Source: an uncultured Bradyrhizobium sp.
Lineage (GTDB): Bacteria; Pseudomonadota; Alphaproteobacteria; Rhizobiales; Xanthobacteraceae
Direction of reading: 5' to 3'
Assembly: GCF_947648125.1 (NCBI RefSeq)
Contig: NZ_CANSMR010000027.1
Coordinates: forward strand, 1-64,000
Length of the DNA stretch: 64,000 nt
Position 1 is the first letter of the stretch, and each line of letters begins with the position of its first letter. The translations under genes were made by a program, and so were the position numbers. Below, piece after piece: positions 1 to 9,456 of the stretch. The notes beneath the pieces were generated by a model. It saw nothing but the letters and a program-made list of their open reading frames with translations. It searched no databases and was not told the origin of the DNA.

Positions 1-1382
1 CGGCGGTTGCCGAGGTGGTCGATGTCATCGATCTCGCCCTTGCCGTCGCGCAGGTCGACCAGCGTCTTGATGACCGCCAGGATGTCTTCCTTGCGCAGCG
101 TGCGATGGGTGTCGGGCGCATCGAGCTCGAGGCGCATGTTCATCTTGACGCGGCCGACCGCGGAGAGGTCGTAACGCTCGGCATCGAAGAACAGCGACTG
201 GAACATCGCCTGCGCCGAATCCAGCGTCGGCGGCTCGCCCGGACGCATCACGCGGTAGATGTCGAACAGCGCGTCCTCACGCGTCATGTTCTTGTCGGCC
301 GAGAGCGTGTTGCGGATGTAGGCGCCGACATTGACGTGGTCGATGTCGAGCAGCGGCAGGTCCTTGTAGCCCTGCTCGTTGAGCACCTTGAGCGACTTCT
401 CGGTGATCTCCTCGCCGGCTTCGGCGTAGATTTCACCGGTCTTCGGGTTGACGAGATCCTCGGCGAGATAGTTGCCGACGAGCTCCTCGTCCGACATCCG
501 CAGCGCTTTGAGGCCCTTTTCCTGCATCAGGCGCGCGCTGCGCACGGTCAGCTTCTTGCCGGCCTCGAGCACCACCTTGCCGGTGTCGGCGTCGATCAGG
601 TCGTTGATGGTCGAGTAGCCGCGGAAACGGTTGGCGTCGAACGGCACGCGCCATCCGTCCTTGGTCCGCTTGTAGGTGATCTTCTTGTAGAAGGTCGACA
701 GGATCTGCTCGCCGTCGAGACCGAGCGCGTACATCAGCGAGGTCACGGGCAGCTTGCGGCGGCGGTCGATGCGCGCGAACACGATGTCCTTGGCGTCGAA
801 CTCGATGTCGAGCCAGGAACCGCGATACGGAATCACGCGCGCGGCAAACAACAGCTTGCCGGACGAATGGGTCTTGCCCTTGTCGTGGTCGAAGAACACG
901 CCGGGCGAACGGTGCATCTGCGAGACGATGACGCGCTCGGTGCCGTTGACGACGAAGGTGCCGTTCATCGTCATGAGCGGGATGTCGCCCATGTAGACGT
1001 CCTGCTCCTTGATGTCCTTCACCGACTTGGCGCCGGTTTCCTCATCGATATCGAACACGATGAGGCGCAGCGTCACCTTGAGCGGCGCAGCGAAGGTCAT
1101 GCCGCGCTGGCGGCACTCGTCGACGTCATACTTCGGCTGTTCGAACTCGTAGCGGACGAATTCGAGCATCGAGGTGCCGGAGAAATCCGAGATCGGGAAC
1201 ACCGAGCGGAACACCGCCTGCAGCCCCTCATCGAGGCGGCCGCCGGCCGGCTCGTCAACCATCAGGAACTGGTCATAGGACGCCTTCTGAACCTCGATGA
1301 GGTTCGGCATCTCGGCGACTTCCTTGATGTGACCGAAAAACTTGCGTACGCGTTTGCGACCGGTGAATGTCTGCTGCGCCAT
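1..1382 (-). CDS. rpoB: RNA polymerase beta subunit, N-terminal part (runs off window)
   Basis: Encodes the beta subunit of the core RNA polymerase. The minus strand is open from an ATG at 1382 to the window edge, giving about 460 residues that begin [17 protein letters not shown]. The beta-protrusion and lobe segments are readable, including [20 protein letters not shown] at roughly residues 150-170. The catalytic C-terminal half lies outside the window. The start follows GAGAGG with six bases of spacing. It lies 429 bp downstream of rplL, as in the usual rplJ-rplL-rpoB-rpoC order. The long open frame on the opposite strand here is a codon-bias shadow. Confidence 0.97.
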   Translation of the reverse strand, partial: MAQQTFTGRKRVRKFFGHIKEVAEMPNLIEVQKASYDQFLMVDEPAGGRLDEGLQAVFRSVFPISDFSGTSMLEFVRYEFEQPKYDVDECRQRGMTFAAPLKVTLRLIVFDIDEETGAKSVKDIKEQDVYMGDIPLMTMNGTFVVNGTERVIVSQMHRSPGVFFDHDKGKTHSSGKLLFAARVIPYRGSWLDIEFDAKDIVFARIDRRRKLPVTSLMYALGLDGEQILSTFYKKITYKRTKDGWRVPFDANRFRGYSTINDLIDADTGKVVLEAGKKLTVRSARLMQEKGLKALRMSDEELVGNYLAEDLVNPKTGEIYAEAGEEITEKSLKVLNEQGYKDLPLLDIDHVNVGAYIRNTLSADKNMTREDALFDIYRVMRPGEPPTLDSAQAMFQSLFFDAERYDLSAVGRVKMNMRLELDAPDTHRTLRKEDILAVIKTLVDLRDGKGEIDDIDHLGNR

Positions 1383-1811
1383 CGTGGCCTCTCATTTTCG
1401 TCGCCTTTGTGGGGCGAACCTTCCGGGAGCGACTGCCATCGGCCCCGGGTTGAATTTCGAATCGTCCCGAAGGAACGAAGCGCAAAGTCAGGAATTAAAT
1501 CCCCGGCCCAGCCCCCATCACCTCCAAAACGCAAAACGACGCGCGAGGCACATCACTGCACCCGCTCGTCCAAACGCTCCGCTTTACGGACTGAAAAAGC
1601 CCGAAATCTGACTGTCTCCCAACGGCTTCCGCCGGGTGCCCTGCCGCCCCCGCCGCCTACCGTGTTTTTCCGCTGCCAACCCGATATGGGATGGCAATAA
1701 AGGAGATTCGAGGGTTAAGTCCACGGATCCCCACACTTTCTTGTGTCCGGCGCGCCACGCGCACGCCGTTTGCAGGCCCGGGAGCGCCCTGCGGCGCTCC
1801 CGGATCGCGCA
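1383..1811 (-). other. rplL-rpoB intergenic spacer
   Basis: These 429 bases contain no supported gene. The only clear structure is the hairpin just after rplL (1778-1803). The rpoB ribosome site lies at the other end. I see no convincing -35/-10 pair, so rpoB is probably expressed mainly by read-through from the rplJ-rplL transcript. Confidence 0.6.
1778..1803 (-). promoter_or_regulatory. GC-rich hairpin after rplL (attenuator or processing site)
   Basis: A perfect 11-bp stem (CCGGGAGCGCC and its complement) closes on a 4-base loop 9 bases past the rplL stop codon. No U-run follows on the minus strand, so it is not a standard intrinsic terminator. In E. coli the same spacer holds an attenuator and an RNase III site that set the ratio of L7/L12 to beta. 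A similar role here is inferred from position only. Confidence 0.5.
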
Positions 1812-2189
1812 TTACTTGAGTTCGACCTTGGCGCCAGCCTTCTCGAGCTGGGCCTTGATCTTGTCGGCTTCGTCCTTGTTGACGCCTTCCTTGACGGGCT
1901 TCGGAGCGCCTTCGACGAGGTCCTTGGCTTCCTTCAGGCCCAGGCCGGTGATGGCGCGGACTTCCTTGATGACTTCGATCTTCTTGTCGCCGGCGGCAGC
2001 CAGCACGACGGTGAAGTCGGTCTTTTCTTCAGCCGGAGCAGCGGCAGCGCCGCCGGCAGCCGGGCCAGCAACCGCGACGGCGGCAGCGGCGGACACGCCC
2101 CACTTTTCTTCGAGGAGCTTGGCGAGTTCGGCGGCTTCGAGCACGGTGAGGCTCGAGAGGTCGTCGACGATTTTCTGCAAGTCAGCCAT
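1812..2189 (-). CDS. rplL: 50S ribosomal protein L7/L12
   Basis: L7/L12 forms the flexible stalk of the large ribosomal subunit that recruits translation GTPases. The 125-residue product has the N-terminal dimerisation domain ([20 protein letters not shown]), an Ala/Pro/Gly-rich hinge around residues 33-55, and a C-terminal domain with [20 protein letters not shown]. The length is typical. It lies 54 bp downstream of rplJ on the same strand, presumably in one transcript, and is followed by a strong hairpin. Confidence 0.98.
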   Translation of the reverse strand: MADLQKIVDDLSSLTVLEAAELAKLLEEKWGVSAAAAVAVAGPAAGGAAAAPAEEKTDFTVVLAAAGDKKIEVIKEVRAITGLGLKEAKDLVEGAPKPVKEGVNKDEADKIKAQLEKAGAKVELK

Positions 2190-2243
2190 TGATCTGTTTC
2201 CTTAAACGTTTGGTTCGAACCAGGTTTGAGATTAGCGAAGGGG

Positions 2244-2762
2244 TCAGGCCGCTTCGCTCTTTGAGGCATGAGCCTGAATGACGCGTGCGAGCTTGGCCGC
2301 GGGCGCGTTGGACAGCTGAGCAAGCTTGGTCGCCGGCGCCACGAGGAGGCCAACGATCTTGCCGCGCAGTTCGTCGAGCGACGGCAGTGAGGCGAGAGCC
2401 TTCACGCTGTCGACATTCAGGACGGTTTTACCCATCGAGCCGCCGAGGATGACGAACTTCTCGTTCGCCTTGGCGAATTCGATGGCAACCTTTGGCGCCG
2501 CAACCGGATCGTTCGAAGTAGCGATCACGGTCGGCCCCTTCAGCAGGGAACCGATGGCAGCGACGTCAGTGCCTTCAAGAGCAATTTTGGCGAGACGGTT
2601 CTTCGAGACCTTCACCGACGCGCCCGCCTGCTTCATCTGCATGCGCAGCTTCTGCATCTGGGCCACGGTGAGGCCGGAATAATGAGCAACGATCGCAACC
2701 GACGTGGTCTTGAAGACCTCGTTGAGTTGTTCGACCGACTCTTTTTTTGCCGCTCGTTCCAC
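2244..2762 (-). CDS. rplJ: 50S ribosomal protein L10
   Basis: L10 anchors the L7/L12 stalk dimers to 23S rRNA, and in many bacteria the complex represses its own leader mRNA. I place the start at a GTG (2762), giving a 172-residue protein with [17 protein letters not shown] at its N terminus, the usual family length. An upstream ATG in the same frame would add 20 residues of non-family sequence. GGAAAGAG lies just upstream of the GTG. A run of seven A occurs early in the coding strand (about 2741-2747). The long leader upstream leaves room for L10 autoregulation. Confidence 0.96.
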   Translation of the reverse strand: MERAAKKESVEQLNEVFKTTSVAIVAHYSGLTVAQMQKLRMQMKQAGASVKVSKNRLAKIALEGTDVAAIGSLLKGPTVIATSNDPVAAPKVAIEFAKANEKFVILGGSMGKTVLNVDSVKALASLPSLDELRGKIVGLLVAPATKLAQLSNAPAAKLARVIQAHASKSEAA

Positions 2763-3245
2763 AGCAAGCTCTTTCCGGTTGGCGGCCTTTCCGCGAAGGC
2801 AGGACCGCCGGGTTGCACCCATCGCCCTACCCTAAACCTGATCCTTGGGGCGCAAAGACCCTTCGGACATGCCGGGCAAGACGACATCTAGAAGCCTGCC
2901 CTCCCAAAGCCTTGCGGCCATGGGCTGTCGAGGTTCGAACCAAACCAGTCTCCCAGCCGCGAACAGGCCGCGACATGGAGCACAAAATCCGGTCTTCACC
3001 CGTCTATGCAGGCCATGCGATTAAGCCGTTGAAAACACGAAGTTCTCGCGGGCGCCTGCAGTCTTGGACAGGATCGGGCTATCGGCCGGGGCCGAACGCC
3101 CTGCTCTCATTCCGTTGGAGGCGACGGGTTTCCTTCCTTTCGAGCATCCTTGCGGGCATGCGGAAAGGAATGATCTCCTATCATCTCAGGTTTTCGGAAT
3201 GCGAGCACGGACATGCCAGCAAGTGCCAGCACGCCCGGAAGCCGC

Positions 3246-3274
3246 TATGTAACCGGTCCCGCCCTGCTTGCCAA
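3246..3274 (-). promoter_or_regulatory. candidate rplJ-rplL(-rpoB) promoter
   Basis: On the minus strand TTGGCA (3269-3274) is followed after exactly 17 bases by TACATA (3246-3251). The -35 is good and the -10 weak. It would give a leader of about 480 nt before the rplJ GTG. The rest of the 2763-3341 spacer holds no supported gene, and an L10-type leader structure is likely in its proximal part, but I could not fold it. A promoter is needed here because a terminator and another gene separate rplJ from rplA. Confidence 0.4.
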
Positions 3275-3301
3275 GAGCAAATTTCAGACCAGTTTCATAT
3301 T

Positions 3302-3341
3302 GCGGCCGGGGAACCGGTTCCGAGGCGGAACCGCCGGCCGC
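3302..3341 (-). terminator. double-stem hairpin after the hydroxyacid dehydrogenase
   Basis: Directly after the stop codon an outer 8-bp stem (GCGGCCGG) encloses an inner 8-bp stem (CGGTTCCG/CGGAACCG) with a 3-base loop. There is no U-run, so it may terminate weakly, or protect the mRNA 3' end. Confidence 0.5.
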
Positions 3342-4295
3342 TCAGGCGCCCCTCACCTCATATGGCAGCGGCTTGCCGGCGAAGAATGCGCCGAGATTGG
3401 CGAGCACGCAATCCTGCATCGCCACGTGCGATTCCAGGGTGTGGCCGCCGATATGCGGCGACAGCACGACGTTCGGCAGCGCCGTCAGTTCGTCCGGCGC
3501 GTGCGGCTCCCTGGCGAACACGTCGAGGCCGGCGCCGGCGATCGCGCCGTCGGTCAGTGCCGCGACCAGCGCCTGCTGGTCGATGACGGAGCCGCGCGAG
3601 ATATTGACGACGATCCCGCTGCTGCCGAGCCGGCGCAGGATATCGGCGTTGACGGCGTGAACCGTGTCCGCGCTGGCGCGCACCGCGACCATCAGCACGC
3701 TGCACCAGTCGGCAAGCGCCTCGAGGCTCGGAAAGTGCTGATACGGCACCTCCTGCCGTGACCGGCTGAAATAGCCGACCTCAGTCTCGAACGCGGCAAC
3801 CCGCGCTGCAATCTTGCGGCCGATCTCGCCGAGACCGTAGACACCGACCTTGCGGCCGCGCATGCCGGCCTGCGGGCGCATCATCGGCGACGGCTTGGCG
3901 GCGATCCAGTCGCCGCTGCGGACATAATTGTCGACGACCGGCAGGCGGCGGACCGCCGCCAGCATCAGCGTCACCGCGATGTCGGCAACCGATGCGGCAT
4001 TGGCGCCGGGGCTGTGGCCGACCGCAATGCCACGCTTGGCGGCGGCAGTGAGATCGATCCCCTCGTATCCAGTGCCGTAGCAGATGATCGCGCCAAGCTT
4101 CGGCAGCATGTCCATCGCCTCGCCGCCAAGCGGGGTCCCGCCCGCCGTGATCATCGCGCGGATCTCGCCAAGCTCCGCCGCCGGAAACATCTCGGTCGGC
4201 GGCTTGCCCGCGGCATTCAGCAGCTCGTAACGCTCGCCGAAGCGCACCAGTTCGTTTCTGGGAAAGCGCGAATAGACCAGGACCTTATCGGGCAT
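3342..4295 (-). CDS. D-isomer-specific 2-hydroxyacid dehydrogenase (NAD(P)-dependent)
   Basis: A cytoplasmic oxidoreductase of the 2-hydroxyacid dehydrogenase family, probably reducing a 2-keto acid such as glyoxylate or hydroxypyruvate; the substrate cannot be read from sequence. The 317-residue product has the Rossmann motif VYGLGEIGRKIA (about 153-164), the catalytic Arg in NISRGSVID, the Glu in AREPHAP and the catalytic His in SPHIGGHTLES near residue 285. Its start follows AGGAAA. It sits between rplA and rplJ, separated from rplA by a strong terminator and from rplJ by its own hairpin, so it is likely an independent unit inserted into a conserved ribosomal gene string. Confidence 0.9.
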   Translation of the reverse strand: MPDKVLVYSRFPRNELVRFGERYELLNAAGKPPTEMFPAAELGEIRAMITAGGTPLGGEAMDMLPKLGAIICYGTGYEGIDLTAAAKRGIAVGHSPGANAASVADIAVTLMLAAVRRLPVVDNYVRSGDWIAAKPSPMMRPQAGMRGRKVGVYGLGEIGRKIAARVAAFETEVGYFSRSRQEVPYQHFPSLEALADWCSVLMVAVRASADTVHAVNADILRRLGSSGIVVNISRGSVIDQQALVAALTDGAIAGAGLDVFAREPHAPDELTALPNVVLSPHIGGHTLESHVAMQDCVLANLGAFFAGKPLPYEVRGA

Positions 4296-4430
4296 TGTTG
4301 TTGTTTCCTGCGAGCGGCTTCACCTGGAGCCTTTTCCGTTCCGGTTGAATCGGAACGAGGCTCTCGAATCTCATCTTGGCGCGCTTTCTTCACGCGAAGC
4401 CGGTAGCCACCTCGCGCGAAACGCTCCAGC

Positions 4431-4466
4431 AAAACAAAGGGCGGAACCGGTTGCCCGATCCCGCCC
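4431..4466 (-). terminator. rho-independent terminator of secE-nusG-rplK-rplA
   Basis: On the minus strand a 12-bp stem (10 Watson-Crick pairs and two G-U wobbles) with a GCAA tetraloop is followed at once by TTTGTTTTG. This is the clearest intrinsic terminator in the window. It lies 27 bases past the rplA stop and ends the ribosomal transcript before the dehydrogenase gene. Confidence 0.85.
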
Positions 4467-4493
4467 CTCTTTATCTCGTCACGGCCAGAGACC

Positions 4494-5186
<693 letters not shown>

Positions 5187-5192
5187 GGCCCG

Positions 5193-5621
5193 TTACCCCG
5201 CAACTTCCAGACCCATCGAACGGGCAGAGCCCTCGACCATCTTCATGGCCGATTCGATGGTGTCGCAATTCAAGTCCTTCATCTTCTTCTCGGCGATCTC
5301 GCGCACCTGCGCCTTGGTCACCTTGCCGGCCTTGTCACGGCCCGGCGCCTTCGAGCCGGACTGGATCTTGGCAGCCTGCTTGAGGAAGAACGACATCGGG
5401 GGCGTCTTCATCTCGAAGGTGAAGGAACGATCGGCGTAGATCGTGATCACCACCGGGATTGGGGTATTCTTCTCTTCCTTCTGGGTCTGCGCGTTGAACG
5501 CCTTGCAGAACTCCATGATGTTGAGACCGCGCTGACCAAGCGCGGGACCGATCGGGGGCGAAGGATTCGCCGCACCGGCCGGGACCTGAAGCTTCAGGTA
5601 TCCGGTCACTTTCTTTGCCAT
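5193..5621 (-). CDS. rplK: 50S ribosomal protein L11
   Basis: L11 is part of the GTPase-associated centre and is needed for RelA-dependent stringent signalling. The 142-residue product begins [20 protein letters not shown] and contains the Pro-rich linker [20 protein letters not shown] and the C-terminal rRNA-binding domain with [20 protein letters not shown]. The length is typical. It lies about 130 bp downstream of nusG and immediately before rplA. Confidence 0.98.
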   Translation of the reverse strand: MAKKVTGYLKLQVPAGAANPSPPIGPALGQRGLNIMEFCKAFNAQTQKEEKNTPIPVVITIYADRSFTFEMKTPPMSFFLKQAAKIQSGSKAPGRDKAGKVTKAQVREIAEKKMKDLNCDTIESAMKMVEGSARSMGLEVAG

Positions 5622-5751
5622 TTATCACTCCTGTTGTGCCGGACGGTGCCGACGGTTTCAGGTTCCGTGGTTCGGTTGAAGGGGCTGGCGACCGCCTCCT
5701 CCCTCCCACGGCCTCTCACTTGACGCGGGGCATATACCCCACGCCGTCCGG

Positions 5752-6306
5752 TCAGACCACCTTTTCGACCTGACCGAATTCCAGTTCCACGGGGGTCGCG
5801 CGGCCGAAGATCGACACCGCGACCTTCACGCGCGAGCGCGCCTCGTCGATTTCTTCCACCACGCCGGAGAACGAGGCGAACGGGCCGTCGGCCACGCGCA
5901 CGTTCTCGCCGATTTCGAACGACACCGACGCCTTCGGACGCTCCACGCCCTCCTGCACCTGGTGCAGGATCCGCATCGCCTCCGCTTCCGAGATCGGCAT
6001 CGGCTTGTTTTCCGCGCCGAGGAAGCCGGTCACCTTCGGGGTGTTCTTGATCAGATGGAACGCCTCGTCGGTCAGCTTCATCTTCACCAGCACATAGCCC
6101 GGGAAGAACTTGCGCTCGGCGTCGATCTTGCGGCCGCGCCGCACCTCGGTGACCTTCTCGGTCGGAACAAGAATCTGCTCGAACAGCTCTTCCAGCCCGC
6201 GCTGCTTAGCCTGCTCGCGGATCGATTCCTGAACCTTCTTCTCGAAGTTCGAATAGGCGTGAACGATGTACCAGCGCTTGTCCATCAATTGAGTTCCCAT
6301 GCTCAT
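5752..6306 (-). CDS. nusG: transcription termination/antitermination factor NusG
   Basis: NusG binds RNA polymerase and couples it to Rho and to the ribosome. The N-terminal NGN domain (KRWYIVHAYSNFEKKV, then FFPGYVLVKM) and C-terminal KOW domain (VRVADGPFASFSGVVEEID) are both clear. The ATG at 6306 overlaps the secE stop as TGATG, suggesting translational coupling, and gives 184 residues. Starts at 6300 or 6285 are also possible and differ only in the first seven residues. A longer upstream extension of the frame is out-of-frame reading of secE. Confidence 0.96.
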   Translation of the reverse strand: MSMGTQLMDKRWYIVHAYSNFEKKVQESIREQAKQRGLEELFEQILVPTEKVTEVRRGRKIDAERKFFPGYVLVKMKLTDEAFHLIKNTPKVTGFLGAENKPMPISEAEAMRILHQVQEGVERPKASVSFEIGENVRVADGPFASFSGVVEEIDEARSRVKVAVSIFGRATPVELEFGQVEKVV

Positions 6307-6497
6307 CAGTGGATGCCCAGTATCAGGGTAATCAGATAGCGGATGATCTGATCTGCGGCGAAGAAGAAGATCGAGGCCAGCGCCACCATCACGAACACCA
6401 TGATGGTGGTGATGGTCGTCTCGCGGCGCGTCGGCCAGGTGACCTTGGCGGTCTCCGAGCGCACTTCCTGCAGGAATTTGAACGGGCTGAAAGCCAT
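6306..6497 (-). CDS. secE: preprotein translocase subunit SecE
   Basis: SecE is the small essential subunit of the SecYEG channel. The 63-residue product begins MAFSPFKFLQEVRSETAKVT and contains the family motif KVTWPTRRET, followed by a single transmembrane helix (about residues 29-58). This is the short one-helix form usual in alphaproteobacteria. A longer frame with 50 extra N-terminal residues is open but has no family sequence. Its promoter is visible at 6672-6700. No tRNA gene precedes it, unlike the common tRNA-Trp-secE arrangement. Confidence 0.95.
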   Translation of the reverse strand: MAFSPFKFLQEVRSETAKVTWPTRRETTITTIMVFVMVALASIFFFAADQIIRYLITLILGIH

Positions 6498-6671
6498 CGT
6501 GAGATCCGCGTCCGTCTCCGGACGATTTGCAACGTTTAAGGAATCCGAACAGCCGACCTTGCGGACCCAGCCCTCGTTTGGAAGGTTGAGCCGATAAACG
6601 AGCTCGAATGTTCGGGGAATTAGGCCGCGCCGGATATCCGCCATCAAAGCGGGCCGGCTGCGAGTGCCGGG

Positions 6672-6700
6672 TATCTACTGCGAGACCGGCCAAAGGTCAA
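6672..6700 (-). promoter_or_regulatory. sigma-70-type promoter of secE-nusG-rplK-rplA
   Basis: The minus strand has TTGACC (6695-6700), a 17-base spacer and TAGATA (6672-6677). The predicted transcript leader is about 165 nt. The remainder of the 6498-6828 spacer holds no gene; a cluster of GC-rich inverted repeats near 6715-6756 could end transcription from the upstream ligase gene. Confidence 0.6.
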
Positions 6701-6828
6701 GGTCGGCGGGGTCGTGCCCCGCCCCGGCCGGGGTCGCGGCAGGCCGGAACGGGGCCTCTCGAATCAAGCACTTAGGCTGATGGTACGAGGTCCATAGCCC
6801 GGGCCGTCCACCGCGGAGGCCGGGTGGA

Positions 6829-8442
6829 TCAGCCGGCAAAGCTCTTCTGGACCGCCTGATCCAGCGTGGCGCCACCGACATAGCGCTGGCGCAGCTCGCG
6901 CTTTAGCAGCTTGCCGCTCGGGTTCTTCGGCAGGCTGTCAACGAAGATGACTTGTTTCGGCACCTTGAAATGGGCCATCGACGCCGCGCAATGCTTGATC
7001 ACGGCCTCGGCATCGAGGCTCTCGCCCGCCTTGACCACGACGATCGCGGTCACCGCCTCGATCCAGCGCGGATCGGGCAGCCCGACCACCGCGACCTCCG
7101 ACACCCCGGGCAGCCGGTAGATCATCTCCTCGACCTCGCGGCTCGCGACATTCTCGCCACCGCTCTTGATCATGTCCTTCACGCGATCGACCACGGTGAT
7201 GTAGCCGTCGGCATCGACGGTCGCGAGATCGCCGGAATGAAACCAGCCGCCGGCAAACGCCGCCGCCGTCTTGACCGGATCGTTGTAGTAGCCGGACAAG
7301 AGATGCGGCGAGCGGTGCACGATCTCCCCGACCTCGCCCACCTTGACGTCGGTCATGTCCGGCCGGACCACCCGCGTCTCGACATTGATCGCCGGCTTGC
7401 CGGCCGAGCCCGCCTTCGGCAGCTGGTGCTCCGGCGCTAGCACGGTTGCGAGCGGCGCGATCTCGGTCTGGCCGTAGAAATTCCAGAATTTTACGTCGGG
7501 CAGACGCCGCTGCAATTCGAGCAGCACTTCGACCGGCATGATCGAGGCGCCGTAATAGCCTTTGCGCAGGGTCGAGAGATTGGTGCGATCGAACGCGCCC
7601 GAGCGCAGCATCGCGATCCAGATCGTCGGCGGCGCGAAGAACGCATTGATCTTGTGGGCCGCGATCAGCGCCAGGACGTTGTCGGGCACCGGCTTGCCGG
7701 TAATGAGACTGGTGGCGCCGAGATAGATCGCGGGCCCCAGGAAAACGTCGAGCTGCGCGCAGTGATACAGCGGCAGCGCGTGCAGCACGGTGTCGTCGGT
7801 CGCCATGCCGCCGTCGATGATGCAGCTGACGTACTGCCACATCACGGCTTCATGGGTGAGGATCGCGCCCTTCGGCAGCGACTCGGTGCCGCTGGTGTAG
7901 ATGATCTGCGCGGGATCGCGGCTGTCCACCGATACGTCCGGCGCCGAGGCGTCGCCATGCAGCAGGCTGTCGAAGGTCGTGATGCCGTCGGGCGCGGTGG
8001 CCGGATCCTCGCCGGGCAGCCAGATCAGAGTTTCGACCGCCGAGCCCTTGGCGGCGGCCGCGTGCGCGGTCTCCACGAAATCGGGACCGACCGCGAGCAG
8101 CTTTGCGCCGGAATTGGCGAGGATGAAATTGATCTCGTCGGGATTGAGCATGAAGTTGATCGGCACCAGGATCGCGCCGATCCGCGCCACCGCGAAGCGC
8201 AGCGCGGCGAAGCCATGCGAGTTGCGCGACAGCACCGCGACACGGTCGCCCTTCGCAATGCCAAGCGCGAGCAAGCCGCGCCCGAGCCGATTGCAGATCG
8301 CGTCCATCTCCGCGAAGGTCCAGCTCACCTCGCCGCAGATCAGCGCGGTCTTGTCGGGGTAGCGCTTGGCCGACCGACGCAACAAATCGCCGATGCTGTG
8401 CTCGCGGGCGCGCTGGATGGTTGCTGCGATGTCTCCGCTCAT
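6829..8442 (-). CDS. AMP-dependent acyl-CoA synthetase/ligase
   Basis: Activates a carboxylic acid to its CoA thioester through an acyl-adenylate. The 537-residue product has the P-loop-like motif YTSGTESLPKGAILTH (about 187-202; the family usually has T/S-G rather than ES after SGT), the A5 motif YGQTEI, the A7 motif WFHSGDL, and the A10 lysine in PKNPSGKLLKREL near the C terminus. The acid used cannot be told. It lies 63 bp downstream of the GntR regulator on the same strand and is probably co-transcribed with it, facing a substrate-binding protein for an ABC importer. The set suggests uptake and CoA activation of one organic acid. Confidence 0.92.
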   Translation of the reverse strand: MSGDIAATIQRAREHSIGDLLRRSAKRYPDKTALICGEVSWTFAEMDAICNRLGRGLLALGIAKGDRVAVLSRNSHGFAALRFAVARIGAILVPINFMLNPDEINFILANSGAKLLAVGPDFVETAHAAAAKGSAVETLIWLPGEDPATAPDGITTFDSLLHGDASAPDVSVDSRDPAQIIYTSGTESLPKGAILTHEAVMWQYVSCIIDGGMATDDTVLHALPLYHCAQLDVFLGPAIYLGATSLITGKPVPDNVLALIAAHKINAFFAPPTIWIAMLRSGAFDRTNLSTLRKGYYGASIMPVEVLLELQRRLPDVKFWNFYGQTEIAPLATVLAPEHQLPKAGSAGKPAINVETRVVRPDMTDVKVGEVGEIVHRSPHLLSGYYNDPVKTAAAFAGGWFHSGDLATVDADGYITVVDRVKDMIKSGGENVASREVEEMIYRLPGVSEVAVVGLPDPRWIEAVTAIVVVKAGESLDAEAVIKHCAASMAHFKVPKQVIFVDSLPKNPSGKLLKRELRQRYVGGATLDQAVQKSFAG

Positions 8443-8505
8443 TTGTCCCTCCCGAATGTGCTTTTTGTCGTTGTCTTGTCTTTGTCGCTCTTGGCCGAGC
8501 CGTCG

Positions 8506-9270
8506 CTATTGCCGGGCGGCGTAGGCGTGTTCCATGTAGGTGTGCTCGACCGAGCGATCGAGCGAGGCGATCTTCTCGAAGCCGCGCCGCCAGTCCTGCA
8601 AGTGCCGCCGAGTCCACAGCACGCCGGCCTCCTTGTCGCGCTCTTTGATCGCATCGAGGATGTGGCGGTGCGCCTCGACCAGGCGCGCGCCGCCTTCCGG
8701 CACGCCGCCGACGATCATCTCGGTGGTCGGAAAGAACAGCTGCGCGGCAGGCTCGCGGGCGAGCTGCAACACGCGGTTCTGCGAGGCCTTGGCCATCAGC
8801 ACGTGGAATTCCGCATCGAGCTCGGCGAGATCGGCGGGATTGCCGACCACCGCAGCGCTGCGCTCGAGATTGCGGGCGAGCTCGGCGATGTTGTCATCGG
8901 TCGCGCGCTCGACTGCGCCCTCGACGCTCGCGACCTCCAGCGTCATCGAGGTCTCGAACAATTCGCGGAACGTCACCTCGTGCAGGATCAGCGCGCGGGA
9001 CAGCCGCGTGGCGAGCTTGTTGTAGCGCGGCAGGCAGGCCTGCAGCCGGCGGCTGGAATCGCGGCGGATCAGCCCGCCCTCCTCGAGCACGCGAATGCCT
9101 TCGCGCACTGTCGAGCGGTTGACGCCGAACTGCGCGACCAGCTGCTGCTCGGTGCCGATCGGCTCGCCCGGCTTGATCCGGCCGTTGATAATCTCGCGTT
9201 CGATCGCGTCCGCGACCTTCTGATAGGCCGGCGCGACGTCGATGCGCCGGAACAGCGGCGTGGTGGCCAT
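8506..9270 (-). CDS. GntR-family transcriptional regulator, FadR/FCD type
   Basis: A 254-residue DNA-binding regulator with an N-terminal winged helix (AYQKVADAIEREIINGRIKP, then QFGVNRSTVREGIRVLEEGG) and a C-terminal helical FCD ligand domain (ELFETSMTLEVASVEGA and the metal-site-like ELDAEFHVLMAKAS and EAHRHILDAI). It is divergent from the substrate-binding protein at 9457. Two identical 13-bp palindromes lie on the two promoters between them, which suggests that it represses itself, the ligase and the importer gene. The ligand is probably the acid or acyl-CoA handled by the ligase. Confidence 0.9.
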   Translation of the reverse strand: MATTPLFRRIDVAPAYQKVADAIEREIINGRIKPGEPIGTEQQLVAQFGVNRSTVREGIRVLEEGGLIRRDSSRRLQACLPRYNKLATRLSRALILHEVTFRELFETSMTLEVASVEGAVERATDDNIAELARNLERSAAVVGNPADLAELDAEFHVLMAKASQNRVLQLAREPAAQLFFPTTEMIVGGVPEGGARLVEAHRHILDAIKERDKEAGVLWTRRHLQDWRRGFEKIASLDRSVEHTYMEHAYAARQ

Positions 9271-9299
9271 CTTCAGCTCCCCGGGGCCTCTGATTGTCG

Positions 9300-9340
9300 T
9301 TTGTCGGACAAAGCATAGGCGAAGCTTTTTGAAGCGTCAA
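9300..9340 (-). promoter_or_regulatory. gntR-ligase promoter with operator copy 1
   Basis: Minus-strand TTGACG (9335-9340), 17 bases, then TATGCT (9312-9317). The palindrome TTTGTCGGACAAA at 9300-9312 touches the -10 and covers the likely start site. It fits the FadR-subfamily half-site pattern TNGTNNNACNA. Confidence 0.7.
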
Positions 9341-9383
9341 ACTGGCCTGTCTTGGCCGGATTGTCGCACCCGGCCGGCCAGAA

Positions 9384-9423
9384 TTGACAGCGGAACCGGG
9401 CAAACCTAGCTTTGTCGGACAAA
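9384..9423 (+). promoter_or_regulatory. substrate-binding-protein promoter with operator copy 2
   Basis: Plus-strand TTGACA (9384-9389), 17 bases, then TAGCTT (9407-9412). The second copy of TTTGTCGGACAAA (9411-9423) overlaps the end of the -10 in the same relative place as copy 1. Occupancy would block both divergent transcripts. Confidence 0.72.
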
Positions 9424-9456
9424 CAGATAAGAACATCCCCGGGGAGGTCCATCATC

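Noticed and set aside
15..1700. Long plus-strand frame of 561 codons across rpoB
   Set aside because: It is antisense to rpoB, rich in Arg/Leu/Asp/Val as expected from complementing GC-rich codons, and has no family features.
2735..2755. Programmed frameshift at the run of seven A in rplJ
   Set aside because: The normal frame gives a full-length L10, and no downstream alternative frame of interest follows.
6498..6828. tRNA-Trp expected directly upstream of secE
   Set aside because: No cloverleaf is present here; the tRNA-Trp gene is at 10727-10802.
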